64,000 nucleotides of DNA from Fodinibacter sp038258215 (GTDB lineage: Bacteria; Actinomycetota; Actinomycetes; Actinomycetales; Dermatophilaceae): NCBI GenBank assembly GCA_038258215.1, contig JBBSQC010000014.1, forward strand, positions 16,040 through 80,039, read 5' to 3'. The translations under genes were made by a program, and so were the position numbers. Positions 18,930-27,834 of the stretch are shown here, one piece after another. The notes under the pieces are model-generated. The model saw nothing but the letters and a program-made list of their open reading frames with translations, was not told the DNA's origin and did no database searches. The number at the start of each line of letters is the position of its first letter. Position 1 is the first letter of the stretch.

Positions 18930-20834
18930 CTAGACCGGTGCCGACACCCGCGAGTGCGGGACGGTGACCCCCGCCGGTGGGGTCGGGAAGAGCCACGTCG
19001 GGTTGGACACGGCCGCGATCTTGCCGCTGGCGAGGACGACGGCGACCCGCAGGAAGCTGGGCCGGCTGACGGTGAGCGGCACGGCGACCACGCCGGACCC
19101 CGTGAACCGGCTGCCGGCGAGCGACGCGGCGGTCGTCAGCGCGACCGAGTTGCCTCCCCGGTCCACCGGCCCGGTGAGGACCCGGACGCTGGCGCTGGCG
19201 GGCACGGTCGGGGCGTAGATGCTCAGCGTGCGCGACGTCGTCGCCGACACGGACACCTGGCCCATCCGGGTCCCGTCCTCCAGGGCGGTGTCGAGCTGCG
19301 CCGTCGCCCAGCGTTGTGGATGGTAGGTGTAGACACGCCCGCCGGCCAGGGCGGTCACCAGGTTGGCCTGGGTCCGGGAGATCGCCCACATGGCCGTGAC
19401 GAAGCCGTTGCCCAGGCCCTTCCAGTTGACGCCGCCGTGGTCGTCGGAGACGCCCGTGCCGGTGAGGAAGCGGCCGTTGCGGGTGAAGGTGTCCCACAGC
19501 GCGACGTGCGTCTCGAGGTCTGCGCCGCCCCGCTTGGAGTACCCGACCTCGAGGATGTCGGCGTGGTCCACGTCGACCGCACTGAGCGCGGCATACGTCT
19601 GGGAGCGAAGCGCCTCCATGCCGGCCGGCGGGCCGAGCTTGTCGCTGGGACCGAACGGGTGGTTCATCGACATCAGCCCGCCCTGGGCGTGGATGCTGTC
19701 GGCGAGCCGCGTATAGGCCTGGTGCACGGTCGACTTGGTGATCAGGCTCTGGTCGTACCAGAGCTGCGAGCCGAGCCCGAACGGGATCACGTGCAAGGGG
19801 TCGAACCGGCTGACCTCGACCGTCGGGTACACCGTGAGGCCGGGGTGTCGTGGACGGTATGCCGTGACGAGCTGGTCGTGCAGGGAGCTGAGGTCTGCGG
19901 CTCCGGTGTGGCTGCGGGCGAACTGCATCGTGACCGAGACGTCGGTGACTGCTCCCTGGTCCGGGCTGGTCGCCGCGAAGGAGAGCATGAAAAAGGTGTT
20001 GTCGAACGCGACGAGGTCCGGCCAGAGCGCCGCGACGTCCTGTTCGGGCGTGAACGTGAAGGTCGCCCCCGCCGCTGGTGTGCGGTTCCTGACGGTGCCG
20101 ACCAGGCCGCTCGCGTCGAGGGACCTGCCCGGGGTGAGGTTTCCGAACTGGTAGCGCAGGTGGTACTGGCCGACCTTGTGGTTGCCGTACTGGGGGTGGT
20201 TGGACAGGTCGACGATCAGCTCGTACCTGCCGCCGTCGTCGATCCGGCACGCCAAGAAGCGCACCGTGAGGACCTGGCCGGCGATCGAGGTCCGCAGCTT
20301 GTTGGCCGCCATCGGCTTGGCCTGCATCGGCGCGGTGAAGGACGCGGGGGAGGAGTTCGCGCTCTGGGCCACCACCCGGACCGTGCCGCCGTTGTTGGAC
20401 ACCGTTCCTTGGCGCAGCGACCCGGTCCGCTTCGCGGCGTCGAACACGACGCCGGACAGGGACGTCAGGTAGTTGTAGGCCTCGGCGCGGTAGTCGTGGG
20501 TCGACATGTACAGCACCTGAAGTCCGAGGCTGTCGGCCTGGGCGAACTGGGACTCCCAGCTGCCCTGGCCCTCGTCCCACGAACCGTGCACGTGCATCGC
20601 GGTGCGCACGAGCTGGGCGTCGGTGAGCGGGGTGGCCGCCAGCGGCGCCGCGGCCGCACCGAAGGGCAGGAACCCCGAGCCGACGATGCCGGCCGCACCG
20701 CCCACGGAGCCGGCCATGACCGCGCGTCTGCTCGGTGGTCGAGCGGACCCGCCCAGCGCGGGGTCCTCACGGGGGTCCATCGACAGGACATCGTGGTCCG
20801 GTCCGTGGTCGTGTCCGTGGCCGTCGTCACACAT
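18930..20834 (-). CDS. Tat-exported PHP-domain metalloprotein
   Basis: A 634-residue protein of unknown role. The N-terminus is very rich in His and Asp (DDGHGHDHGPDHD) ahead of a twin-arginine signal, SRRAVMAG plus a hydrophobic stretch ending in AAAA (about residues 38-68). After the signal, TAMHVHGSW, STHDYRAEA, the SMNHPF segment and SDDHGG resemble the metal-binding motifs of PHP phosphoesterases. A beta-rich segment of about 150 residues interrupts the PHP motifs, and the C-terminus looks like an Ig-type domain. ATG 20834 has AAGGGA upstream. It is probably a folded metalloenzyme outside the membrane. Confidence 0.8.
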   Translation of the reverse strand: MCDDGHGHDHGPDHDVLSMDPREDPALGGSARPPSRRAVMAGSVGGAAGIVGSGFLPFGAAAAPLAATPLTDAQLVRTAMHVHGSWDEGQGSWESQFAQADSLGLQVLYMSTHDYRAEAYNYLTSLSGVVFDAAKRTGSLRQGTVSNNGGTVRVVAQSANSSPASFTAPMQAKPMAANKLRTSIAGQVLTVRFLACRIDDGGRYELIVDLSNHPQYGNHKVGQYHLRYQFGNLTPGRSLDASGLVGTVRNRTPAAGATFTFTPEQDVAALWPDLVAFDNTFFMLSFAATSPDQGAVTDVSVTMQFARSHTGAADLSSLHDQLVTAYRPRHPGLTVYPTVEVSRFDPLHVIPFGLGSQLWYDQSLITKSTVHQAYTRLADSIHAQGGLMSMNHPFGPSDKLGPPAGMEALRSQTYAALSAVDVDHADILEVGYSKRGGADLETHVALWDTFTRNGRFLTGTGVSDDHGGVNWKGLGNGFVTAMWAISRTQANLVTALAGGRVYTYHPQRWATAQLDTALEDGTRMGQVSVSATTSRTLSIYAPTVPASASVRVLTGPVDRGGNSVALTTAASLAGSRFTGSGVVAVPLTVSRPSFLRVAVVLASGKIAAVSNPTWLFPTPPAGVTVPHSRVSAPV

Positions 20835-20993
20835 CGGCAATCCCTTCGCCGCGCCGCCCAAGGCGGTCCAATCCCTCGTGGCGACGGTAGCACCGGGCGT
20901 GGACCGGCGCACCGACATTCGGACAGCTGGTGCCGCGGGTGCGGGTGCACGTCTCGGAATGGTGGTGGCTCGTGCACGGTTGGATCGCACATC

Positions 20994-21389
20994 ATGCCGC
21001 CAGCAAGCCCCAGCCCTGATCCTGCTCCCGGAGTTGCCGGTGCGGCTGCGCTGCTCCACGAGGAACGCGCCGCCCTGCTGGCTCGTGCCTCGCAGTTGTC
21101 TGACGACATGGCTGCACTCATCGCGGCGTCGCGGGACTCCAACGCGGATGACGAGCACGACCCGGAGGGCCAGACGATCGCCTACGAGCGCTCGCAGCTG
21201 TCAGCGGTGGCCCGTCAGGCGCTGGACCACCTGAAGGAGGTCGAGGCCGCCCTTGAGCGGGTGGCCTCGGGAACGTATGGGGTCTGCGAGGTGTGCCGTC
21301 GGTCGATCGACGCGGACCGGATGGAGGCGAGACCGACCGCAAGGACCTGCGTGGACCACGTCCCTGACGCCCGCCGCGCCACCTCGTGA
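20994..21389 (+). CDS. TraR/DksA family zinc-finger protein
   Basis: A 131-residue protein with an N-terminal coiled-coil-like helix pair (about residues 15-85, many Glu, Arg and Ala) and a C-terminal zinc finger. DksA-like proteins insert the coiled coil into the RNA polymerase secondary channel. The finger is C98-x2-C101-x17-C119-x2-H122, so the fourth ligand is His where classical DksA has Cys. It is divergent from the Tat-exported gene with 159 bases between starts. ATG 20994 has no strong Shine-Dalgarno and the -10 is unclear. Frame extension upstream is not credible as coding. Confidence 0.85.
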   Translation: MPPASPSPDPAPGVAGAAALLHEERAALLARASQLSDDMAALIAASRDSNADDEHDPEGQTIAYERSQLSAVARQALDHLKEVEAALERVASGTYGVCEVCRRSIDADRMEARPTARTCVDHVPDARRATS

Positions 21390-21507
21390 CTGGTCCCCTC
21401 TGAGTCCGGGACCGGATGGACCACGTCGATGCGCTCCTGTGACCAATGGCCCAGGACAATGCTGCTCGTTGGATCGTCGACGAGGAGGCCAGTGACGTGC
21501 CGGGTCC

Positions 21508-22479
21508 TCAGACCTCGTTGGCCAGCACCAGGTCGATCATCGCCTGTGTGCCGCGAGCGTCCTCGAGGGTCCACGGGAACTCGACACCGGTCCGTATCGT
21601 CCCGACGAGGTTCTCGAACTCGAGCACGTACTGACGCACCCCCGGGAACCGTTCGACGCGTGTCGTCTCGCCCTGCACCACGTGGACCTGCGCCTCACCC
21701 ACGGTGCCGGCGTTGAACGGCGCGGTCACCCGGATCAGTCCGCTCTCGCCCTGGAAGGTGACCTCCTGACGCGGATACAGCCGGGTCGAGGTGAGCGCGC
21801 AGTAGGTGAACTCACCCGACGGCCCGGCCATGGTCCCGGTGACCTGGGCCCACACGTCGACGCCGTTCTCCCGACGGATCCGCGAGGTCAGTGCCACCGG
21901 TTCGGCACGCGCAGCGAACCGTGCCGACCCGTAGGTGTACACACCGATGTCCGGGATCGACCCGCCGCCGGTCTCCACACGGTTGCGGATGTTGCCCACG
22001 TCCGGCAGGTCGAAGCAGAACACGGCATCCACGTGCCGCAGCCCGCCGATCGCGCCCTCGTCCAAGAGCGTCCGCACGCGCTGCCACTGCGGGTGGTGCA
22101 CGATCATGTACGCCTCGGACGCGAACAGGCCGGTCCGGTCACGGGCAGCGACCAGGGTGTCGATCTCCGGCGCGGTCATGGCGATCGGCTTCTCGGTGAG
22201 GACGTGCTTGCCGGCCTCCAGTGCCTTGAGGCTCCACTCGACGTGCAGGTGGTTGGGCAGCGGGATGTAGACCGCCTCGATCGTGGGATCGGCCAGCATC
22301 GCGTCGTAGTCGAGGTGCACGACGAGGTCGGGTGCGAACGCCCTGAACGGCTCCGCCTTGGCCGCGGACGACGTGGCCAGTGCGGCGAACCTGGCACCCC
22401 GCGCCTCATGGATAGCGCGGGAAGTCTGGGCAAGGGCGAAGCTCGAGGCGCCCAACACTCCGATGTTCACGGGTTCCAT
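21508..22479 (-). CDS. Gfo/Idh/MocA family oxidoreductase
   Basis: A 323-residue NAD(P)-dependent oxidoreductase. The N-terminal Rossmann fold begins NIGVLGASSFA. VYIPLPNHLHVEW and GKHVLTEKPIA give the conserved EKP with the catalytic Lys near residue 98. The C-terminal alpha/beta dimerisation domain includes GGGSIPDIGVYTY, where Asp and Tyr are typical active-site positions. Substrates of this family are sugars, inositols or dihydrodiols, and none can be assigned. ATG 22479 has AGGAGG at good spacing. It lies about 65 bases after the DinB-type gene on the same strand. Confidence 0.9.
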   Translation of the reverse strand: MEPVNIGVLGASSFALAQTSRAIHEARGARFAALATSSAAKAEPFRAFAPDLVVHLDYDAMLADPTIEAVYIPLPNHLHVEWSLKALEAGKHVLTEKPIAMTAPEIDTLVAARDRTGLFASEAYMIVHHPQWQRVRTLLDEGAIGGLRHVDAVFCFDLPDVGNIRNRVETGGGSIPDIGVYTYGSARFAARAEPVALTSRIRRENGVDVWAQVTGTMAGPSGEFTYCALTSTRLYPRQEVTFQGESGLIRVTAPFNAGTVGEAQVHVVQGETTRVERFPGVRQYVLEFENLVGTIRTGVEFPWTLEDARGTQAMIDLVLANEV

Positions 22480-22545
22480 ACGTCCTCCTGGTCATGGGTC
22501 ATCGTAGAGACCTGCGGCGCGTCGTCCGGGCTGGCTTGCTCCGGC

Positions 22546-23280
22546 TCAACGCAGACGAGCGAGATCCCGTCGGATGTAGCGCAGGTGCGCCCATTCCTCC
22601 TCCAGGATCACGCGAATGCAGTCACCGACGCTGGGACGCCAGTCACCGCCACCCCAGGGGTCCTCGCGTTCCTCGGCGAGCAGCTCCGCCGTGGCGCTGG
22701 CCAGGAAGTCGGTCACCAGCCGCTGTCGCTCGCCGCGCACCGCGAGGATCTCCTCGTAGGCGGGCGCGTCCGCGCGGAAGGTCGACACGTCGAAGCCCAT
22801 CTCGTCGGCACCGGTGAAGATCTGGCCGATCTCGTGGAACGGCTGCGGCATCCGCAGGATCCCGCCCCGGAGCCAGGCGTCGGTCGCCAGGATGAGGTGC
22901 CGCAGGGTCTGGGCCAAGGACCACTCGTCCTCGACGTGGGGGTCCACCAGGTCCGGCGGCGTGCCCGCCACGGTCGTCTGCCACGCGGACTGCGCAGCGA
23001 CCCAACCCTCGCGCAGACCCTCGGGCGTCTGCGCCTTCTGCAGCTCGCGGCCCGGGAACTGCCGGTTGAGCTCGGCATCCACGAGCGGCACCACGTCGAC
23101 CCCATTGACGAAGAGGCTGCCGAAGAACAGGTCGTGGCTGTCCACGTCGAGCCCATCCAGATCGACGCCGCGCATCGTCACACCACTGACGTCGGAGAAT
23201 CGCCAGGTGGCGCCCTTGAAGCTCGCCCTGACGAAGGTCGCGCCCTCGAACTCGTCGGTGCCGGAATAGATCATCGTCAT
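22546..23280 (-). CDS. Pentapeptide-repeat / DinB-fold fusion protein
   Basis: A 244-residue protein. The first 45 residues form about eight pentapeptide repeats (EFEGA TFVRA SFKGA and so on), which would make two turns of a right-handed beta-helix. The rest matches the DinB/YfiT-like four-helix family: LAQTLRHLILATDAW and EEEWAHLRYIRRDL carry the likely metal-binding His residues. DinB-like proteins include bacillithiol- or mycothiol-dependent transferases and many of unknown function. The ATG overlaps the stop of the upstream PCD-VOC gene by four bases, so the two are co-translated. Confidence 0.82.
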   Translation of the reverse strand: MTMIYSGTDEFEGATFVRASFKGATWRFSDVSGVTMRGVDLDGLDVDSHDLFFGSLFVNGVDVVPLVDAELNRQFPGRELQKAQTPEGLREGWVAAQSAWQTTVAGTPPDLVDPHVEDEWSLAQTLRHLILATDAWLRGGILRMPQPFHEIGQIFTGADEMGFDVSTFRADAPAYEEILAVRGERQRLVTDFLASATAELLAEEREDPWGGGDWRPSVGDCIRVILEEEWAHLRYIRRDLARLR

Positions 23281-23951
23281 CGCCCGGAGGGTGTGCAGAT
23301 GCAGGATCGGTTCCCGTCGGCATCCTCGACGACCCAGTAGGCGGGCGCGGCGGCATCGCTGACCAGTCGGCCACCCGCGTCGAGCACGTCGTTGAGGCGG
23401 CGCTCACCGTCATCGTGCGGGACCCACACGTCGAAGTGCCACCGCTGAGGTACGGACTGGTCAGGGAGGGTCCGCCCCTGGTCCGCTTCGGTGGGGTCCT
23501 GCCACCACACCGTGGGAACCTGGCCGCTGGGATCGACCGGCTCACCGTGGTCCAGTTCGGCTCCCAGCAAGGCGGAGTAGAACGGCGCCAGGTGCTGACC
23601 TGCGGTGGTGTCCAGGCCCAGCTCGAGCTGGGTGAGACCCGATGTGTCGGTTTCGATCTCGAGCTCGGCAGCCTCTCGGCTGATCTGGCGGGCCAGCTCG
23701 ATGTCGCGCGAGGTGATGCCGTGGACGTCGTGGCTGCGCAGAGTGACGATGACGTCCGAGGCGGTGAGGGTGATGTGGGGATGGTGATCGGCGACCTCGG
23801 CCACCTCCGCGATCGCGTTCAGCAGCCGCACACCGGTGGCGAAGTCCCGGGTCCGGAACCGGGCCTTGATCTGGCCGAGGATCTGGCGCCAGTCGTCGAT
23901 GCCTGCCTCGCGCACCTCCACCGCGGTCAGCCCCTGCTGAGGATCATCCAT
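23277..23951 (-). CDS. Pterin-4a-carbinolamine dehydratase fused to a VOC domain
   Basis: A 224-residue two-domain protein. Residues 1-100 are a PCD/PhhB domain with the active-site segment EVADHHPHITL and LRSHDVHGITSRDIELA. This domain dehydrates 4a-hydroxytetrahydrobiopterin in the recycling of pterin used by aromatic amino acid hydroxylases, though actinobacterial members often lack such a partner. Residues 105-224 are a glyoxalase/bleomycin-resistance (VOC) domain with RWHFDVWVPHDDGERR and a C-terminal DADGNRSCIC strand. ATG 23951 has GGAG eight bases upstream. It is coupled to the DinB-type gene. Confidence 0.85.
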   Translation of the reverse strand: MDDPQQGLTAVEVREAGIDDWRQILGQIKARFRTRDFATGVRLLNAIAEVAEVADHHPHITLTASDVIVTLRSHDVHGITSRDIELARQISREAAELEIETDTSGLTQLELGLDTTAGQHLAPFYSALLGAELDHGEPVDPSGQVPTVWWQDPTEADQGRTLPDQSVPQRWHFDVWVPHDDGERRLNDVLDAGGRLVSDAAAPAYWVVEDADGNRSCICTPSGR

Positions 23952-24166
23952 GGTCTCGCTCCGTCCGTGGTGTCTTCCGGTGATGGCCCTGCCACCGTAG
24001 AAGGAGTTCCGGACAGTTGGCGTCCTGACCATCGACGCGGCACGAGTCACCCGTGCGGACCTCGGGCAACCCTCATGGGGCGGGAAACCTTGTGAGTCCC
24101 CCGGCTCGGCAGCTGAGTGCCGTCCTTCGCGCGGATCCGACCTCTGGTGGGCACACCCGAGCGTGG

Positions 24167-27100
24167 TCAGGTGCCCTGCGGCTGGACCTGCCGTGTCGAG
24201 ACGGTCGAGCAGGCAGCGTCACAGAGGCCGAGGAACGCGCCCAACGAGATGAGCTCGTCAGGGGTGCGAGGCGAGAAGTCGGTGAGCACCGCGGAGCGCA
24301 CGATGAAGGACGCGACCTGACCGCGGGAGACCGCGACGTTGAGCCGATGGCGGTCGAGGAGGAAGGACATCCCGCGGGAGACGTCACTGGGGCTGGACGC
24401 GGCCATCGACACGATGACGACCGCCGCCTCCTGGCCCTGGAACTTGTCGACCGTGCCCACCGGGACGTCGTCGAGCCCGGCATCGGCCAGCACCCGCCGG
24501 AGCAGCCCCACCTGCGCGTTGTAGGGGGTGATGACCAGGACGTCCGAGGGTGCGAGGGGTCGACCGGAGCCGACCCAGCGACCTCCGGTGGACTCTTCGC
24601 CGTCGTGCCAGGTGCGACCGAGGAGGTCCCGCAGGATCGAGAGGACCTCGGCTCCCTCCTCGGGCGACCACGTGGAGTTGTCGTGGTGGTCCACGACCCG
24701 CAGGTGCACTCCCGGCTCGACGCCCTCGAGCGATCGGGCCGCCGTGACCTCTTCCTCGGACTCCAGCTTGCCGGCGTAGGCCAGCCTGGACACGGGCGCG
24801 GTCAGGGCGGGGTGCAGCCGCCAGGTGGTCTCGAGGAAGTAGCCGAGGCGGGCCGGGAGGACCGGCTGGTCGCCGATGAGCCACCCCAGCGCCGAGGCGT
24901 CCACGGGGTCGGGGTGGATGCCGGTCGACACCTGGGGCAGCTGCTGCGGGTCGCCGAGGAGCAGCAGCCGCGAGCCGGCCACCGCGCAGGCCAGGGTCTT
25001 GGCCAGCGAGAACTGGCCGGCCTCGTCCACGACGACGAGGTCGAGCTCGCCGCGAGCGACCCGCTTGGGGTTGGTGAGGTCCCAGGCCGTGCCTCCGACG
25101 ACGTAGCCACGCCCTCGAGCGCGGTGCTCGGCGGAGAAGGCTGCGAGCTCGTCCGCGTGCCGCAACGAGGTCCACGGTGGGTCGATGGTGTCCTTCGTCG
25201 CCTTCGCGACCTGCTCGGCCGGGACCCCCGCGTCGACGACGGCCCGCAGCACGTTCTCGACGGCCTTGTGGCCCTGCGACGTGACCCCGACCCGCCACCC
25301 GTGATCGAGCACGAGCCGGGCGATGACCCGCGACCCGACGAAGGTCTTGCCCGTGCCCGGGGGGCCCTGGACGGCGACGTAGGAGCCCTCGACCGCCAGC
25401 AGTGAGGAGGTGATGGCGGTGATGTGACGGTCTGCTCCGGTGCCGACGGCGGTGAGGGACGCCTGGCCCGCCAGGCGAGGAGGTCGGCGCAGGAGGATGT
25501 CGAGACCTGCGGTGCGAGGGAGACCGCCGGGTGCGTCGGCCACCGCCTGGGCCACCTCGGCGAGGGCGACGTCGATGGGTGCGGTGTTGACGACACCCGA
25601 CGGGACCAGGGCGAGGGGCACGAGGTCGTGGCCCTCACCGTCCTTGGGCTGGAGCTCCTCGACCACGAGGCGCTGGTGGAGCCGACCGTTGGCCGACAGC
25701 GAGTCGTGCACCTCCAGCACCTTGACCCCCGCCGTCGAGCGGGCGTTGGCGTGACCGGGAAGGGTCTCGATGCCACGTGGCGCCGGGTCGGCGTAGACGG
25801 CGCTGACGGCGCTGGCGGTGCTGAGCGGCACCCCGCGCATGGGCTCGCCGGACAGGACCAGGGTGCGCCGAGGACGCTGCCGGGGGGTGTCGCGGTGCCA
25901 CTCGTCCTTGACCTCCACGGATTCGACGAGGAACACCCCGTCGGCCCCACGCCACTCGCTGACGGCGGTGCGCAGCCGCTCGAAGTGCGCCTGCCAGATC
26001 GGCTTGTCCTCCCGGGCGTGGAACAGCACCGAGGCCGCCACCAGCGCCAGGGCCTGCTGCTCGTCGGACCGCTCATGGGGCTTGACCCCCTCGACCCTGG
26101 CCCGCACGAGCCCCTCGAGCTGGATGAGCGCCGCGCGCTGCGCCGACGGCTGGGGTGGACCGCTCTCACCGACGTCGGGGGTGGGAAGCCCTCGCTCGTG
26201 TTCGGGCAGGTGGGAGAGGAGCCAGTCGCGCAGTCGGAGGGTGGACACGCAGTCGTCGAGGTTGTAGTCGGCGATCTCCTGCAGCAGCTCAGTGGCCCGG
26301 CCCTCCCGGCCCTCGATCCGGGCCGCCACCACCTGGTGGTAGACGACGATGGAGTCCGCCGCGTTGGTCACGGCAGCCTCGCGGGCCGGCATGTAGAGCG
26401 GCTCGAGCTTCTTGATGGAGTAGGACCGCTGGGACACCCGGATGCCGGCCCGGACGGTGGCGTAGAGGTCGACGAAGACTCCGTCGCGCAGCAGCTGGTC
26501 GACGTCGTCCTCGCACACACCGTGCCGCGCGGCGAGCCGGAGCAGGGCGCTCGGCTCGTAGGGCGCGTAGTGGTAGACGTGCAACCCGGGCCACCGGGCC
26601 CGACGCTCGGTGAGGTAGCCGACGAAGTCGACCAGCGCCTGCCGCTCCTGGGCCCGGTCGTGCGCCCAGAAGGTGCGGAAGACGGGGTCGCCCCGGTCGA
26701 CCTCGACGATCCCGAAGAGGTACTCCAGCCCCCACACGGTCGACCCCGGCTCGGTCCACAACGGATCGCCCTCGAAGTCGAAGAAGATGTCGCCGGGGCT
26801 GGGAGCGGGCAGGCGGCGCAGGGCGGACTCGTCGATCACCTCGGCCACCACCTCGCCGTCGCGCTCCTGCTCGAGCTGCAGCCTGGCCTGCTCGCGCAGC
26901 CGGTCGAGGGTCGCCTGCCGGACGTCCAGCACCGGGTCGACGCGGACGGCGAGCTCCTCGACGGTGGTGACCCCCGCCTCGATGAACCGTCTCCGGGTCG
27001 GCCCACGCATCCCCGCGACGAGCAGGAGGTCGCGGGCGGCCTCGACCTCGGGCTCGCACACCTCGCACCGACCGCACGCCAACCACCGATCGTCACCCCA

Positions 27101-27727
27101 CCGGGCCGGCTCGGCATGCCTGCGGTGCTCGGCAAGGATCGCGTCGAGCCGCGCCCGACGGCTGCGGTAGACCGGGAGGATGTCGGACAGGGCATGGTCC
27201 CGTGCGTCACCGTCGCCGAGCACGAGGCGCGCGACCGGTGCCGTGGGGACGCCGGCGGACTCCAGCATCGCGGCATACGCGGCGATCTGGAGGAGGGCGG
27301 GCACGCTCGCCGACCTCGCCAGCTTGGTGTCACTGACCAACCACCCGTCGGGCGTGCGCTCGATGAAGTCGGCGTGACCCACGAACCCCCCGTCGAAGAG
27401 GGTCGCCTGGTAGACCACCTCCGCATCGGAGTGCAGGGCCTGCAGGGTCTCCTCCATTGCCCCCGCGAGGCCCTCGCCGGTGTAGGACGGCCGACCCAGC
27501 TGCACGACGCCACCGGGGTGGGTGCGGGACAGCCGCCGGAGCTCGGCCTGCTCGTGCTGGTCACCCAGCTCCTTGACCCGCTCGAGCATCGCGTCGTCCA
27601 CCACCTCGACCCGGGCGCGCCGACCCAGCAGCACGTCGAGCCCTGCGACCAGTGCGAACTCGCACGTGGCCGCGGTGCGGAGGTCGCTGGCGCTGATCAC
27701 GAGGCGCGCGCCGTCGAGGAGGAACAT
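24167..27727 (-). CDS. Cas4/RecB-like nuclease with SF1 helicase (TM0106 family)
   Basis: A 1,186-residue DNA-processing enzyme with three parts. The N-terminal RecB-type nuclease has H118-x-D120, D133-x-K135 and QIAAYAAML. Cys22 together with C218-x2-C221-x2-C224 matches the four-cysteine iron-sulfur arrangement of Cas4/AddB nucleases. An RNase-H-like segment follows (IFFDFEGDP, YNLDDC). The C-terminal SF1 helicase has Walker A GPPGTGKT at 788-795, VVDEAGQF, LLLGDPQQLPQ and a C-terminal TVDKFQGQEA with NVAVSRG. No CRISPR or rec genes are nearby. The start at ATG 27727 has a weak ribosome-binding site. It is probably a repair exonuclease-helicase. Confidence 0.88.
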   Translation of the reverse strand: MFLLDGARLVISASDLRTAATCEFALVAGLDVLLGRRARVEVVDDAMLERVKELGDQHEQAELRRLSRTHPGGVVQLGRPSYTGEGLAGAMEETLQALHSDAEVVYQATLFDGGFVGHADFIERTPDGWLVSDTKLARSASVPALLQIAAYAAMLESAGVPTAPVARLVLGDGDARDHALSDILPVYRSRRARLDAILAEHRRHAEPARWGDDRWLACGRCEVCEPEVEAARDLLLVAGMRGPTRRRFIEAGVTTVEELAVRVDPVLDVRQATLDRLREQARLQLEQERDGEVVAEVIDESALRRLPAPSPGDIFFDFEGDPLWTEPGSTVWGLEYLFGIVEVDRGDPVFRTFWAHDRAQERQALVDFVGYLTERRARWPGLHVYHYAPYEPSALLRLAARHGVCEDDVDQLLRDGVFVDLYATVRAGIRVSQRSYSIKKLEPLYMPAREAAVTNAADSIVVYHQVVAARIEGREGRATELLQEIADYNLDDCVSTLRLRDWLLSHLPEHERGLPTPDVGESGPPQPSAQRAALIQLEGLVRARVEGVKPHERSDEQQALALVAASVLFHAREDKPIWQAHFERLRTAVSEWRGADGVFLVESVEVKDEWHRDTPRQRPRRTLVLSGEPMRGVPLSTASAVSAVYADPAPRGIETLPGHANARSTAGVKVLEVHDSLSANGRLHQRLVVEELQPKDGEGHDLVPLALVPSGVVNTAPIDVALAEVAQAVADAPGGLPRTAGLDILLRRPPRLAGQASLTAVGTGADRHITAITSSLLAVEGSYVAVQGPPGTGKTFVGSRVIARLVLDHGWRVGVTSQGHKAVENVLRAVVDAGVPAEQVAKATKDTIDPPWTSLRHADELAAFSAEHRARGRGYVVGGTAWDLTNPKRVARGELDLVVVDEAGQFSLAKTLACAVAGSRLLLLGDPQQLPQVSTGIHPDPVDASALGWLIGDQPVLPARLGYFLETTWRLHPALTAPVSRLAYAGKLESEEEVTAARSLEGVEPGVHLRVVDHHDNSTWSPEEGAEVLSILRDLLGRTWHDGEESTGGRWVGSGRPLAPSDVLVITPYNAQVGLLRRVLADAGLDDVPVGTVDKFQGQEAAVVIVSMAASSPSDVSRGMSFLLDRHRLNVAVSRGQVASFIVRSAVLTDFSPRTPDELISLGAFLGLCDAACSTVSTRQVQPQGT

Positions 27728-27834
27728 GCCCCGAACCTACCCACGCCCTCCGACACCCGAGTCGTGTGCCGAGATGGCTGCCCCGACGACTGCACCCCCG
27801 ACCGGATGGGCACACGACTGGGCGCCGGGGGAGC

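Noticed and set aside
18954..20993. An 811-codon plus-strand frame leading into the TraR gene
   Set aside because: Only the last 131 codons (from ATG 20994) look like a protein. The rest is the complement of the Tat-exported gene and is rich in Arg and Gly without family similarity.
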